Translations under genes and position numbers: made by a program | The notes under the pieces: generated by a model | The model's database searches: none | Seen by the model: only the letters and a program-made list of their open reading frames with translations | What the model was told of the DNA's origin: nothing | Source: Streptomyces sp. LBL | GTDB lineage: Bacteria > Actinomycetota > Actinomycetes > Streptomycetales > Streptomycetaceae | Direction of reading: 5' to 3' | Length of the DNA stretch: 64,000 bases | Assembly: GCF_029893585.1 (NCBI RefSeq) | Contig: NZ_JARXYX010000019.1 | Coordinates: 62,001 to 126,000, forward strand | Shown here: piece by piece, positions 1 through 9,422 of the stretch | Position numbering within the stretch: the stretch's first letter is position 1 | How the letters are laid out: each line of letters opens with the position of its first letter

Positions 1-167
1 GCCCGCGGGAACGATCGGAAGCAGCGCCGAGCGTAGGCTCGTGTCGGGGATTCACCAGCCCAGGTGAAGACCGTTCCGCGGGAGGGATCTAGGGTCGGTT
101 GTCGGGCCCGGTCGGCCCACCCGCGTTCGGCCACGCACACTTCATACGGAAGCGAGATTCCACCACC

Positions 168-1706
168 GTGACTGCTCTCACTCTCAGCACCAGCGCGGCG
201 CCCGGCCTGCGGGCCGACGCGATCGTGATCGGTGTTGCCAAGGGCGCCGAGGGCCCGGTCGTCGCACCGGGTGCCGAGGCCGTGGACAAGGCGTACGACG
301 GCTCACTCGCCGGCGTCCTGGAGACCCTCGGCGCCGCCGGGGCCGAGGGCGAGGTGACGAAGCTGCCCGCACCGGCCGGCTTCAAGGCCCCGCTCGTGGT
401 GGCGGTGGGCCTGGGCGCCGAGCCAGACAAGGACTCCGGCTTCGACGCGGAGGCGCTGCGCAAGGCGGCCGGGGTGGCCGCGCGCGCCCTCACCGGCATC
501 AAGAAGGCCGCGTTCGCGCTGCCGCTCACGGACCCCGCCGACGCCGGCGCGGTCGCGGAGGGCGTGCTGCTTGGGGCGTACTCCTTCGACACGTACAAGG
601 GAGCCGCCGCCTCCGACGGCAAGGGTGCCAAGGCGAAGAACGGCAAGGCGCCGCTGGCCGAGGCCGCGCTGCTGGGCGGCAAGCCCCGCGACCGCGCGTA
701 CAAGGCGGCTGTCGCGCGCGCCGTTGCCGTGGCCGAGGAGCTCAACCGCGCCCGCGACCTGATCAACATGCCGCCGAACGACCTCAACCCGGAGGCCTTC
801 GCCGCCGTCGCGCAGACCGCGGCGAAGGAGCACGGCATCACGGTGCAGGTGCTCGACGAGAAGGCCCTGGTCAAGGGTGGCTACGGTGGCATCCTCGGGG
901 TCGGCGCCGGGTCGGCGTCGGGACCGCGGCTGGTGAAGCTGTCGTACACCTCCTCCAAGGCGACGAAGCACCTTGCCTTCGTCGGCAAGGGCATCACGTA
1001 CGACTCGGGCGGCATCTCGCTGAAGCCGGCGGGCCACAACGAGACGATGAAGTGCGACATGAGCGGGGCGGCCGCCGTGTTCGCCGCGGTCGTCGCCGCC
1101 GCGCGGCTCGGCCTGGAGGTCAACGTCACCGGCTGGCTGGCGCTGGCCGAGAACATGCCGTCGGGCTCGGCGACCCGGCCCGGTGACGTGCTGCGCATGT
1201 ACAGCGGCAAGACGGTCGAGGTCCTCAACACCGACGCGGAGGGCCGGCTGGTGCTGGCCGACGCGCTGTGGGCGGCCTCGGGGGAGAAGCCGGACGCGAT
1301 CGTGGACGTGGCGACGCTGACCGGGGCGATGATGCTGGCGCTGGGGAACCGGACGTTCGGGATCATGGCGAACGACGACGCGTTCCGCTCCGCGCTGCAC
1401 GAGGCCGCCGAGGAGGTGGGCGAGCCGGCCTGGCCGATGCCGCTGCCGGAGCACCTGCGCAAGGGGATGGACTCCCCCACCGCCGACATCGCGAACATGG
1501 GTGAGCGGATGGGCGGCGGGCTGGTCGCCGGTCTGTTCCTGCGGGAGTTCGTGGGCGAGGGGATCACCTGGGCGCACCTCGACATCGCGGGGCCCGCGTT
1601 CAACGAGGGCGGACCGTTCGGATACACGCCGAAGGGTGGTACGGGGACGGCCGTGCGCACGCTGGTCCGGCTGGCCGAGCTGACCGCGGCGGGCGATCTG
1701 GGCTGA
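168..1706 (+). CDS. pepA: Leucyl aminopeptidase (M17 family)
   Basis: Cytosolic dinuclear-metal aminopeptidase that removes N-terminal residues from peptides. The 512-residue product has the family's length, with an N-terminal macro-like domain and a C-terminal catalytic domain carrying the M17 signature NTDAEGR at residues 354-360 (metal and substrate ligands) and an upstream lysine/aspartate metal block (VGKGITYDSGG). The frame is open upstream to 99, but GTG 168 is preferred because GGAAGCGAG lies about 10 bases before it and the protein MTALTLST matches the usual family start. It ends in a strong terminator at 1717-1751, so it is probably monocistronic. Identification is firm; the exact start is an inference. 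Confidence 0.95.
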   Translation: MTALTLSTSAAPGLRADAIVIGVAKGAEGPVVAPGAEAVDKAYDGSLAGVLETLGAAGAEGEVTKLPAPAGFKAPLVVAVGLGAEPDKDSGFDAEALRKAAGVAARALTGIKKAAFALPLTDPADAGAVAEGVLLGAYSFDTYKGAAASDGKGAKAKNGKAPLAEAALLGGKPRDRAYKAAVARAVAVAEELNRARDLINMPPNDLNPEAFAAVAQTAAKEHGITVQVLDEKALVKGGYGGILGVGAGSASGPRLVKLSYTSSKATKHLAFVGKGITYDSGGISLKPAGHNETMKCDMSGAAAVFAAVVAAARLGLEVNVTGWLALAENMPSGSATRPGDVLRMYSGKTVEVLNTDAEGRLVLADALWAASGEKPDAIVDVATLTGAMMLALGNRTFGIMANDDAFRSALHEAAEEVGEPAWPMPLPEHLRKGMDSPTADIANMGERMGGGLVAGLFLREFVGEGITWAHLDIAGPAFNEGGPFGYTPKGGTGTAVRTLVRLAELTAAGDLG

Positions 1707-1716
1707 GTTCTGGTCG

Positions 1717-1751
1717 GCGGGGCCTCGCATGCGGATGGTGCGAGGCCCCGC
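1717..1751 (+). terminator. Rho-independent-type hairpin after pepA
   Basis: A perfect 13-bp stem (GCGGGGCCTCGCA, 1717-1729, with its complement at 1739-1751) lies 10 bases after the pepA stop. There is no T-run, as is usual in Streptomyces. Confidence 0.8.
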
Positions 1752-1988
1752 GGCCGGTTGCCGCCCGGCCGCCCGGATCGGCGCCGCCCCGGCAGTCCGG
1801 TGTGCGGTCGCAAATGAGCGTGGTGCGTCTCACAGCCCGGCCCGGCGTCTCTTTCACCGGTGACAGGTGCGAAGATGGGGCTCGGCAGGACAGGGCCCCC
1901 ACCGAAGGGCCGAAGAACGAGCGGCCGGACACCAGCCGCCGACCGGTCACTGGAGACCGGCGTGGCGCACATGCATGGAGGACGTGAC

Positions 1989-3377
1989 GTGGCGAACGAC
2001 GCCAGCACCGTTTTCGACCTAGTGATCCTCGGCGGTGGTAGCGGTGGTTACGCCGCGGCCCTGCGCGGGGCGCAGCTGGGCCTGGACGTCGCCCTGATCG
2101 AGAAGGACAAGGTCGGCGGCACCTGCCTGCACAAGGGGTGCATCCCCACCAAGGCCCTGCTGCACGCGGGCGAGATCGCCGACCAGGCCCGCGAGAGCGA
2201 GCAGTTCGGCGTCAAGGCCACCTTCGAGGGCATCGACATCGCCGGGGTCCACAAGTACAAGGACGGTGTCATCTCCGGCCTGTACAAGGGCCTTCAGGGG
2301 CTCATCGCCTCCCGCAAGGTGACGTACATCGAGGGCGAGGGCCGGCTGTCCTCCCCCACCTCCGTCGATGTGAACGGCCAACGTGTCCAGGGCCGTCACG
2401 TCCTGCTGGCGACCGGCTCCGTACCGAAGTCGCTGCCGGGCCTGGAGATCGACGGCGACCGGATCATCTCCTCCGACCACGCCCTCGTCCTGGACCGCGT
2501 GCCGAAGTCCGCGATCATCCTGGGCGGCGGTGTCATCGGCGTCGAGTTCGCCTCCGCGTGGAAGTCCTTCGGCTCCGAGGTCACGGTCATCGAGGGCCTG
2601 AAGCACCTCGTCCCGGTCGAGGACGAGAACTCCTCCAAGCTTCTTGAGCGCGCATTCCGCAAGCGCGGCATCAAGTTCAACCTGGGCACGTTCTTCTCGA
2701 AGGCCGAGTACACCCAGGACGGTGTCAAGGTCATCCTCGCCGACGGCAAGGAGTTCGAGGCCGAGGTCCTGCTGGTGGCGGTCGGCCGCGGCCCCGTGTC
2801 CCAGGGCCTGGGCTACGAGGAGCAGGGCGTCGCCATCGACCGCGGCTACGTCCTGGTCGACGAGTACATGCGCACCAACGTTCCGACCATCTCCGCCGTC
2901 GGTGACCTGGTCCCGACGCTCCAGCTCGCGCACGTCGGCTTCGCCGAGGGCATCCTGGTGGCGGAGCGTCTGGCCGGTCTGAAGACCGTTCCGATCGACT
3001 ACGACGGCGTACCCCGGGTGACGTACTGCCACCCCGAGGTCGCCTCCGTGGGCATCACCGAGGCCAAGGCCAAGGAGATCTACGGCGCGGACAAGGTCGT
3101 CGCTCTGAAGTACAGCCTCGCGGGCAACGGCAAGAGCAAGATCCTCAACACCTCGGGCGAGATCAAGCTCGTCCAGGTCAAGGACGGTGCCGTGGTCGGC
3201 GTCCACATGGTCGGCGACCGCATGGGCGAGCAGGTCGGCGAAGCCCAGCTGATCTACAACTGGGAGGCGCTGCCCGCCGAGGTCGCCCAGCTCATCCACG
3301 CCCACCCGACCCAGAACGAGGCGATGGGCGAGGCGCACCTGGCCCTCGCCGGCAAGCCCCTGCACGCGCACGACTGA
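1989..3377 (+). CDS. lpdA: Dihydrolipoyl dehydrogenase (E3)
   Basis: FAD flavoprotein that reoxidises dihydrolipoamide on E2 subunits using NAD+, the common E3 of pyruvate and 2-oxoglutarate dehydrogenase complexes. The 462-residue product has the N-terminal FAD fold GGGSGG (15-20), the redox disulfide CLHKGC (C46/C51), a central NAD-binding GGGVIGVEFAS fold, and the C-terminal HAHPTQNE active-site histidine/glutamate pair. GTG 1989 is chosen over the upstream in-frame ATG 1860 because GGAGGA ends 7 bases before it and the protein then starts MANDAS like its relatives. It is followed 69 bases later by the E2 gene with no terminator between, which suggests an operon. Confidence 0.96.
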   Translation: MANDASTVFDLVILGGGSGGYAAALRGAQLGLDVALIEKDKVGGTCLHKGCIPTKALLHAGEIADQARESEQFGVKATFEGIDIAGVHKYKDGVISGLYKGLQGLIASRKVTYIEGEGRLSSPTSVDVNGQRVQGRHVLLATGSVPKSLPGLEIDGDRIISSDHALVLDRVPKSAIILGGGVIGVEFASAWKSFGSEVTVIEGLKHLVPVEDENSSKLLERAFRKRGIKFNLGTFFSKAEYTQDGVKVILADGKEFEAEVLLVAVGRGPVSQGLGYEEQGVAIDRGYVLVDEYMRTNVPTISAVGDLVPTLQLAHVGFAEGILVAERLAGLKTVPIDYDGVPRVTYCHPEVASVGITEAKAKEIYGADKVVALKYSLAGNGKSKILNTSGEIKLVQVKDGAVVGVHMVGDRMGEQVGEAQLIYNWEALPAEVAQLIHAHPTQNEAMGEAHLALAGKPLHAHD

Positions 3378-3446
3378 CCCTCGGTCGGCGAACGCGACTC
3401 CGCGACGAACACAGACTTCCGCAATTCGTAAGGAGCAACCGAAACC

Positions 3447-5204
3447 ATGGCGGTTTCCGTAACCCTTCCGGCGCTCGGCGAGAGCGTCACCGAGGGCACC
3501 GTCACCCGCTGGCTGAAGGCCGAGGGTGAGCGCGTCGAGGCCGACGAGCCGCTGCTCGAGGTGTCGACCGACAAGGTCGACACCGAGATCCCCTCGCCCG
3601 CCGCGGGTGTCCTGGCGTCCATCAAGGTCGCCGAGGACGAGACGGTTGAGGTCGGCGCCGAGCTGGCCGTCATCGACGACGGCACGGGCGCGCCTGCTGC
3701 CGCCCCGGCCCCCGTGGCCGAAGAGGTCGCAGCACCGGCCCCCGAGCCGGCCCCGGCCGCCCAGCCGTCCACCGAGCAGGCCGCCCCGGCGCCTGCTCCC
3801 ACCGCCGAGGCCGCTTCCGGCGGCGGCAGCGCCGAGGGCACGGACGTCGTCCTGCCCGCGCTCGGCGAGTCCGTCACCGAGGGCACCGTCACCCGGTGGC
3901 TGAAGGAGGTCGGCGACTCCGTCGAGGCCGACGAGCCGCTGCTCGAGGTCTCCACGGACAAGGTCGACACCGAGATCCCGGCGCCCACCTCCGGTGTGCT
4001 GCTGGAGATCACGGTCGCCGAGGACGAGACCGCCGAGGTCGGCGCCAAGCTGGCCGTCATCGGCGCCCCGGGCGCGGCTCCGGCCGCCGCCCCGGCCGCT
4101 CCGGCTCCGGCTCCCGCCCCGGCCGCGCCCGCAGCTCCGGCTCCGGCTCCGCAGGCGCCCACGGCTCCGGCCCCGCAGCAGCAGACCACCCCGGCTCCCG
4201 CGCCGGTCCCGTCCGCTCCGGCTCCGGCTCCGGTCACCCCGGCTCCGGCGCCCGCCGCCACCTCCGGCGACGACGGCGCCTACGTGACCCCGCTGGTGCG
4301 CAAGCTCGCCGCCGAGAACGGCGTCGACCTGGCCACCGTCAAGGGCAGCGGCGTCGGCGGCCGTATCCGCAAGCAGGACGTCGTCGCCGCCGCCGAGGCC
4401 GCGAAGGCCGCCGCAGCCGCTCCGGCTCCGGCCGCCGCCGCTGCCCCGGCCACCAAGAAGGCGCCGGCCCTGGAGGCCTCTCCCCTCCGTGGCCAGACCG
4501 TGAAGATGCCCCGCATCCGCAAGGTCATCGGCGACAACATGGTCAAGGCCCTGCACGAGCAGGCCCAGCTGTCCTCGGTCGTCGAGGTCGACGTGACCCG
4601 CCTGATGCGCCTGCGCGCCCAGGCCAAGGACGGCTTCGCCGCGCGTGAGGGCGTCAAGCTGTCCCCGATGCCGTTCTTCGTCAAGGCCGCGGCCCAGGCG
4701 CTGAAGGCGCACGCGCCCATCAACGCCAGGATCAACGAGGCCGAGGGGACCATCACCTACTTCGACACCGAGAGCATCGGTATCGCGGTGGACTCCGAGA
4801 AGGGCCTGATGACCCCGGTCATCAAGCACGCCGGCGACCTCAACATCGCCGGTATCGCCAAGGCCACGGCGGAGCTCGCGGGCAAGGTCCGCGCCAACAA
4901 GATCACCCCGGACGAGCTGTCCGGCGCGACCTTCACCATCTCCAACACCGGTTCGCGCGGCGCGCTCTTCGACACGATCATCGTGCCGCCGGGGCAGGTC
5001 GCGATCCTCGGTATCGGTGCCACGGTCAAGCGTCCGGCCGTCATCGAGACGGAGGAGGGCACGGTCATCGGCGTCCGCGACATGACGTTCCTGACCCTCT
5101 CCTACGACCACCGTCTGGTGGACGGCGCCGACGCCGCCCGTTACCTGACCGCGGTCAAGGGGATCCTGGAGGCGGGCGAGTTCGAGGTCGAGCTCGGCCT
5201 GTAA
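3447..5204 (+). CDS. sucB: Dihydrolipoamide acyltransferase (E2; 2-oxoglutarate/pyruvate dehydrogenase)
   Basis: Core acyltransferase of a 2-oxoacid dehydrogenase complex. Domain order in 585 residues: lipoyl domain 1 (lipoyl-lysine K43 in EVSTDKVDTEIP), a Pro/Ala linker, lipoyl domain 2 (K172 in the same motif), a long Pro/Ala-rich swinging arm (about 205-275), an E3/E1-binding domain (279-314), and a catalytic domain with the CoA-acyltransferase motif DHRLVDG (H555, D559). Start ATG 3447 has AAGGAG upstream. Actinobacterial annotations call this SucB (succinyltransferase), yet in related organisms this E2 serves the pyruvate complex too; the nearby aceE and lpdA fit either role. Family is certain, substrate is inferred. 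Confidence 0.93.
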   Translation: MAVSVTLPALGESVTEGTVTRWLKAEGERVEADEPLLEVSTDKVDTEIPSPAAGVLASIKVAEDETVEVGAELAVIDDGTGAPAAAPAPVAEEVAAPAPEPAPAAQPSTEQAAPAPAPTAEAASGGGSAEGTDVVLPALGESVTEGTVTRWLKEVGDSVEADEPLLEVSTDKVDTEIPAPTSGVLLEITVAEDETAEVGAKLAVIGAPGAAPAAAPAAPAPAPAPAAPAAPAPAPQAPTAPAPQQQTTPAPAPVPSAPAPAPVTPAPAPAATSGDDGAYVTPLVRKLAAENGVDLATVKGSGVGGRIRKQDVVAAAEAAKAAAAAPAPAAAAAPATKKAPALEASPLRGQTVKMPRIRKVIGDNMVKALHEQAQLSSVVEVDVTRLMRLRAQAKDGFAAREGVKLSPMPFFVKAAAQALKAHAPINARINEAEGTITYFDTESIGIAVDSEKGLMTPVIKHAGDLNIAGIAKATAELAGKVRANKITPDELSGATFTISNTGSRGALFDTIIVPPGQVAILGIGATVKRPAVIETEEGTVIGVRDMTFLTLSYDHRLVDGADAARYLTAVKGILEAGEFEVELGL

Positions 5205-5220
5205 CCCCGCTCAGTGCAGT

Positions 5221-5265
5221 ACGCCGATGCCCCCGTCCGGAATCTCCGGGCGGGGGCATCGGCGT
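5221..5265 (+). terminator. Terminator after sucB
   Basis: A perfect 15-bp stem (ACGCCGATGCCCCCG at 5221-5235; complement at 5251-5265) with a second short inner stem (CCGG/CCGG), 17 bases after the sucB stop. Confidence 0.85.
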
Positions 5266-5279
5266 CATGGCGCGGCGGG

Positions 5280-5425
5280 AGCACCAGCGTCACGGGCGCG
5301 CGCCGGGGCCCACCAGCCTCCGCGCGCGGGAAGAGGACACCTGCGTCACGGGCGCACGGCGGGACACCGGCGCCACAGGCGCGAGGAAAGGGCACCTGCG
5401 TCAGGGGCGCGCGGCGGGAGCACGA
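5280..5425. repeat. Degenerate tandem GC-rich repeats before gntR
   Basis: Four imperfect copies of a unit like CACCTGCGTCACGGGCGC followed by a GCGGCGGG-like tail start near 5281, 5338, 5366 and 5394. No gene is supported between sucB and gntR; the rest of the interval up to 5566 is an AT-richer promoter segment around TTGTCTAAACG. Confidence 0.6.
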
Positions 5426-5566
5426 AGGGGCGTAATGAACATGTAAGTCTCGTCTCACCTGCGCGAAAGCACCCTTACGCGCCCCTCCCGCGGAGCGAAC
5501 CGGCCTTATTGTCTAAACGTCAAACGCCCCCGGGGCCGATGGGCGGCCCCTTTCTAAGGAGCCCTC

Positions 5567-6190
5567 ATGACCGCGCCCGTCGTCCACTCGCTGCGCGAAC
5601 AGATCCGCGAGCACATCGTGGAGGGGATCGTCAGCGGGCGCTGGCAGCCGGGCGAGCGGATCGTGGAGCGGCGGATCGCGACCGAGCTGGAGGTCAGCCA
5701 GACCCCGGTGCGGGAGGCGCTGCGTGAGCTGGAGTCGCTGCGGCTGATCGAGTCGGCGCCGAACAAGGGCGTACGGGTGCGGAACCTGTCGGCGGCCGAC
5801 CTGGAGGAGAGCTACCCGGTCCGGGCCGGTCTGGAGGCGATCGCGGCGGAGCTGGCCGCGGGGCGGCTGGCGGAGGACTGCTCGGCGCTGGAGCCGCATG
5901 TCGCCGCGCTGTACGAGGCCGACCGGGAGTCCGACGGCACGGCCCAGGTCCGGCACACGGTGGGCTTCCACCGGGAACTGGTCCGCGCGGCCGGCAACTC
6001 GGTCCTGCTGCACACCTGGGAGGGCCTGGGCATCGAGGTGTTCACGGCCCTGTCGATCCGCTGGCTGGGGACCGTGCAGCAGTCCTACGCGGAGGAGCAC
6101 GAGGCGCTCGTCCAGGCGTTCCGGCGGCGGGACCCGAGAATCGCGGAGCTGGTGAAGGCGCATGTACTGGGGTGCGCCCCGCGGGCCTGA
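5567..6190 (+). CDS. GntR-family transcriptional regulator (FadR/FCD type)
   Basis: A 207-residue DNA-binding regulator: an N-terminal winged helix (residues 8-72, including RRIATELEVSQTPVREAL, typical of the FadR branch) and a C-terminal all-helical FCD-like ligand domain with a His-rich pocket (HVAALYEAD, HTVGFHRELV, EEHEALVQAF) that in relatives binds a metal and an organic acid. It starts at ATG 5567 with AAGGAG 9 bases upstream. Lying immediately before aceE and after the E2/E3 genes, it is the obvious candidate regulator of pyruvate dehydrogenase; that role is inferred from position and from inverted repeats at 6422-6473, not shown. Confidence 0.9.
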   Translation: MTAPVVHSLREQIREHIVEGIVSGRWQPGERIVERRIATELEVSQTPVREALRELESLRLIESAPNKGVRVRNLSAADLEESYPVRAGLEAIAAELAAGRLAEDCSALEPHVAALYEADRESDGTAQVRHTVGFHRELVRAAGNSVLLHTWEGLGIEVFTALSIRWLGTVQQSYAEEHEALVQAFRRRDPRIAELVKAHVLGCAPRA

Positions 6191-6360
6191 CACAACCGAG
6201 AGCACAACCGAGCGCACAGCCGAGCGCACCCGTGCCCAGCCGAGCGCGCCCGTGCACGTCCATGCACCTCGGAGCATGCCCATGCACACCCATGCACGTC
6301 CGAGCGCGCCCGCGCACGTCGGAGCGCGCCCGTGCACACCCACGTACACCCAAGCTCACC
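6191..6360. repeat. Low-complexity repeats downstream of gntR
   Basis: About 170 bases made of short degenerate units (CCGAGCGCAC, GAGCGCGCCCGTGCAC, CCATGCAC) starting right at the gntR stop. Open frames through it are simple-sequence artefacts (Arg/Ala/Cys/His only). Together with the hairpin and operator-like sites that follow, this accounts for the 424-base gene-free interval before aceE. Confidence 0.65.
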
Positions 6361-6382
6361 TGCGGAAACTCTCCGAAGGCGC

Positions 6383-6417
6383 GGCACGCGGTGTCCACCG
6401 AAAAGGCACCGCGTGCC
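6383..6417 (+). terminator. Hairpin between gntR and aceE
   Basis: A perfect 11-bp stem (GGCACGCGGTG at 6383-6393; complement 6407-6417) followed by ACTTTCTCG. It may terminate gntR transcription or act in the aceE leader. Confidence 0.6.
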
Positions 6418-6421
6418 TACT

Positions 6422-6473
6422 TTCTCGTAATCGAGAAGTTTTGCCCTTCAACCCTTTGATCGATCATCGATCA
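6422..6473 (+). promoter_or_regulatory. Two operator-like inverted repeats upstream of aceE
   Basis: The first is TTCTCG-TAAT-CGAGAA (6422-6437). The second is TGATCGAT-C-ATCGATCA (6457-6473), a perfect 8-bp palindrome with one central base. They sit 140-190 bases before the aceE start in the most AT-rich part of the interval. The second has the size and symmetry of a GntR-family operator; the neighbouring regulator is the natural but unproven ligand. Confidence 0.5.
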
Positions 6474-6614
6474 GAGGGTTACAGTCTCCGACGGGCCACG
6501 CGGCGGAAGCCGCGAGGTGTCACAGCACCGAGGCCCCCGCCCTGTCCTGCCAAAGACAAAGGGCACCCCCGATAACCCCATAGGGAACCCCCTTCGACTG
6601 AGGAAGGCGGCGAC

Positions 6615-9320
6615 ATGACCGACCCCAAAGCCATCCAGCCGAGCGCGCTCGACCAGTTCCCGGACCGGGACCCGGAGGAGACCGCCGAATGGCAGGCCTC
6701 GCTGGACGCGGTCGCCAAGGCGGCCGGCCCGCACCGTGCCGCGTACCTGATGCGGCGCACGCTGGAGCGTGCCGAGGGCAACGGCATCGCGCTGCCCAAG
6801 CTGCTGGAGACGGACTACGTCAACACCATCCCCACCGCCGCCGAGCCGTCCGTGCCCGGTGACGAGGAGATGGAGCGGAAGATCACCGCGTGGAACCGCT
6901 GGAACGCGGCCGCGATGGTCACCCGGGGCGCGAAGCACGGAGTCGGCGGCCACATCGCCACCTTCGCCTCCGCGGCCTGGCTCTACGAGACCGGCTTCAA
7001 CCATTTCTTCAAGGGCAAGGAATCCCAGGAATCGCCCGGCTCGGGCGACCAGCTGTACATCCAGGGCCACGCCTCCCCGGGCATCTACGCCCGCGCCTTC
7101 CTCGACGGCCGGCTGACCGAGCAGCACCTCGACAACTTCCGCCAGGAGGCGGGCGGCAACGGCCTCCCGTCGTACCCGCACCCGCGCCGGCTGCCCTGGC
7201 TGTGGGAGTTCCCGACGGTGTCGATGGGTCTCGGCCCGCTGTCCGCGATCTACCAGGCGCGCTTCAACCGTTACCTCACCAACCGCGCCGTCAAGGACGT
7301 CTCCGCGTCCCACGTGTGGGCGTTCCTCGGTGACGGCGAGATGGACGAGCCCGAGTCGACGGCGGCCCTCGCGCTCGCCGCCCGCGAGGAGCTCGACAAC
7401 CTCACCTTCGTCATCAACTGCAACCTGCAGCGCCTCGACGGCCCGGTCCGCGCCAACTTCAAGATCGTGCAGGAGCTGGAGGCCCAGTTCCGCGGTGCCG
7501 GCTGGAACGTCATCAAGACGCTGTGGGGGTCGGTGTGGGACGAGCTGTTCCAGCTCGACACGACCGGCGCGCTCGTACGCCGCCTGCGCGAGGTACCGGA
7601 CGCCCAGGTGCAGACGTACCAGACCCGTGACGCCGCCTACATCCGCCAGGACTTCTTCGGCTCGGACCCGGCGCTCGTCGAGATGGCGAAGCTGCTGAGC
7701 GACGACAAGATCCTGGAGTGTTTCCACCTCTCCCGCGGCGGCCACGAGGCCCGCAAGGTGTACGCGGCCTACAAGGCGGCCGTCGAGCACAAGGGCGCCC
7801 CGACGGTCATCCTGGCGCAGACGGTCAAGGGCCACACCCTCGGCGAGGGCTTCGCGTCGAAGAACGCCAACCACCAGATGAAGAAGCTCTCGGTGGACGA
7901 GTTCAAGTCGATGCGCGACCTGCTGGAACTGCCCATCTCGGACAGCCAGTTCGTGGACGGCGTGGTGCCCTACGGCCACCCGGGCGCCGACTCCCCCGAG
8001 GTCCGCTACCTCCAGGAGCGCCGCGCGGCCCTCGGCGGCCCGGCCCCGGCCCGCCGTACGCACGCCCTCGCGCCCCTGCCCGCCCCCGCCGAGAAGACGT
8101 TCGCCTCGTTCGACAAGGGCTCCGGCTCGCAGAACGTGGCCACGACCATGGCCTTCGTCCGCCTCATCAAGGACCTGGTCCGCGACAAGGAGACCGGCAA
8201 GCGCTGGGTGCCGATCGTCCCGGACGAGGCGCGCACCTTCGGCATGGAGTCGCTGTTCCCGTCGCTGGGCATCTACTCGCCCAAGGGCCAGACGTACGAG
8301 CCGGTCGACCGCGACCAGCTGATGTACTACAAGGAGGCCAAGAACGGCCAGATCCTCAACGAGGGGATCACCGAGGCCGGTTCGATGGCCGACTTCATCG
8401 CCGCTTCGACGTCGTACGCGACGCACGGCGAGGCGATGATCCCGTTCTACATCTTCTACTCGATGTTCGGCTGGCAGCGCACGGCCGACCAGATGTGGCA
8501 GCTCGGTGACCAGCTCGGCCGCGGTTTCCTCGTCGGCGCCACGGCCGGCCGGACCACCCTGACCGGTGAGGGCCTCCAGCACGCCGACGGCCACTCCCCT
8601 GTCATCGCGGCGACCAACCCCGCCGCCCTGTCGTACGACCCGGCGTTCGCGTACGAGATCGCGGCGATCGTGAAGGACGGCCTGCGCCGGATGTACGGCG
8701 AGGCGGCCCCGGGCGAGGACCAGAACGTCTTCTACTACCTGACCGTCTACAACGAGCCGATGCCGCAGCCGGCCAAGCCGTCCGGCATCGACGAGGGCAT
8801 CGTCAAGGGCCTGTACCGCTTCAACACGGCGGAGTCGGCCGGGCTGTCCCCCGTGGACAACGCCCCGCGCATCCAGCTGCTGGGCTCCGGCACGGCGATC
8901 CACTGGGTCCTGCAGGCGCAGAAGCTGCTCGCCGAGGAGTGGGGCGTGGCCGCCGACGTGTGGTCCGCGACCTCCTGGACCGAGCTGCGCCGGGACGCGC
9001 TGGAGGCCGACGCGGACCTTCTGCGCGGCGAGGAGCGGATCCCGTACGTCCGTCGGGCGCTCCAGGGCGCCGAGGGCCCGGTGCTCGCGGTCTCCGACTA
9101 CATGCGCCAGGTCCCGGACCAGATCGCGCAGTGGGTCGAGCAGGACTACTCCTCGCTGGGCGCCGACGGCTTCGGCCTCTCGGACACCCGTGCGGCGGCC
9201 CGCCGCCACTTCGGCGTCGACGCCCAGTCGGTCGTCGTGGCCGCCCTCGCCCAGCTGGCCCGCCGCGGCGAGGTCAAGGCGACCGCGGTGAAGGAGGCGC
9301 GGGAGCGCTACGGCCTGTAG
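6615..9320 (+). CDS. aceE: Pyruvate dehydrogenase E1 component, homodimeric type
   Basis: Thiamine-diphosphate enzyme that decarboxylates pyruvate and acetylates the lipoyl groups of E2. The 901-residue single chain is the length of bacterial homodimeric E1p. The ThDP/Mg motif GDGEMDEPES is near residues 239-248, with NCNLQRLDGPV about 30 residues later; the transketolase-like central domain and C-terminal domain follow. ATG 6615 is preceded by GAGGAAGG. It has its own promoter region and ends in a strong terminator, so it is transcribed separately from the E2/E3 pair at 2-5 kb, with a GntR regulator in between. An intact gene with normal codon use. Confidence 0.97.
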   Translation: MTDPKAIQPSALDQFPDRDPEETAEWQASLDAVAKAAGPHRAAYLMRRTLERAEGNGIALPKLLETDYVNTIPTAAEPSVPGDEEMERKITAWNRWNAAAMVTRGAKHGVGGHIATFASAAWLYETGFNHFFKGKESQESPGSGDQLYIQGHASPGIYARAFLDGRLTEQHLDNFRQEAGGNGLPSYPHPRRLPWLWEFPTVSMGLGPLSAIYQARFNRYLTNRAVKDVSASHVWAFLGDGEMDEPESTAALALAAREELDNLTFVINCNLQRLDGPVRANFKIVQELEAQFRGAGWNVIKTLWGSVWDELFQLDTTGALVRRLREVPDAQVQTYQTRDAAYIRQDFFGSDPALVEMAKLLSDDKILECFHLSRGGHEARKVYAAYKAAVEHKGAPTVILAQTVKGHTLGEGFASKNANHQMKKLSVDEFKSMRDLLELPISDSQFVDGVVPYGHPGADSPEVRYLQERRAALGGPAPARRTHALAPLPAPAEKTFASFDKGSGSQNVATTMAFVRLIKDLVRDKETGKRWVPIVPDEARTFGMESLFPSLGIYSPKGQTYEPVDRDQLMYYKEAKNGQILNEGITEAGSMADFIAASTSYATHGEAMIPFYIFYSMFGWQRTADQMWQLGDQLGRGFLVGATAGRTTLTGEGLQHADGHSPVIAATNPAALSYDPAFAYEIAAIVKDGLRRMYGEAAPGEDQNVFYYLTVYNEPMPQPAKPSGIDEGIVKGLYRFNTAESAGLSPVDNAPRIQLLGSGTAIHWVLQAQKLLAEEWGVAADVWSATSWTELRRDALEADADLLRGEERIPYVRRALQGAEGPVLAVSDYMRQVPDQIAQWVEQDYSSLGADGFGLSDTRAAARRHFGVDAQSVVVAALAQLARRGEVKATAVKEARERYGL

Positions 9321-9337
9321 GCATCACTTTCTTCAGA

Positions 9338-9363
9338 GGGGCACGGCGTTCTCGCCGTGCCCC
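9338..9363 (+). terminator. Terminator after aceE
   Basis: A perfect 11-bp stem GGGGCACGGCG with a TTCT loop, 17 bases after the stop, followed by TTC. Confidence 0.85.
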
Positions 9364-9422
9364 TTCGTTGTGCCCTGTCGCCGTGCCCCCTCGTTGTCGG
9401 TGGGCCCCGGCATCATGAACGT

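Noticed and set aside
2019..5111. A 1030-codon open frame on the minus strand opposite lpdA and sucB
   Set aside because: It is an antisense shadow of two certain genes, composed of Arg/Gly/Asp/Val-rich simple sequence typical of the reverse frame of GC-rich codons.
6471..9209. A 912-codon minus-strand frame opposite aceE
   Set aside because: Antisense shadow of a certain gene with no domain or ribosome-binding site.
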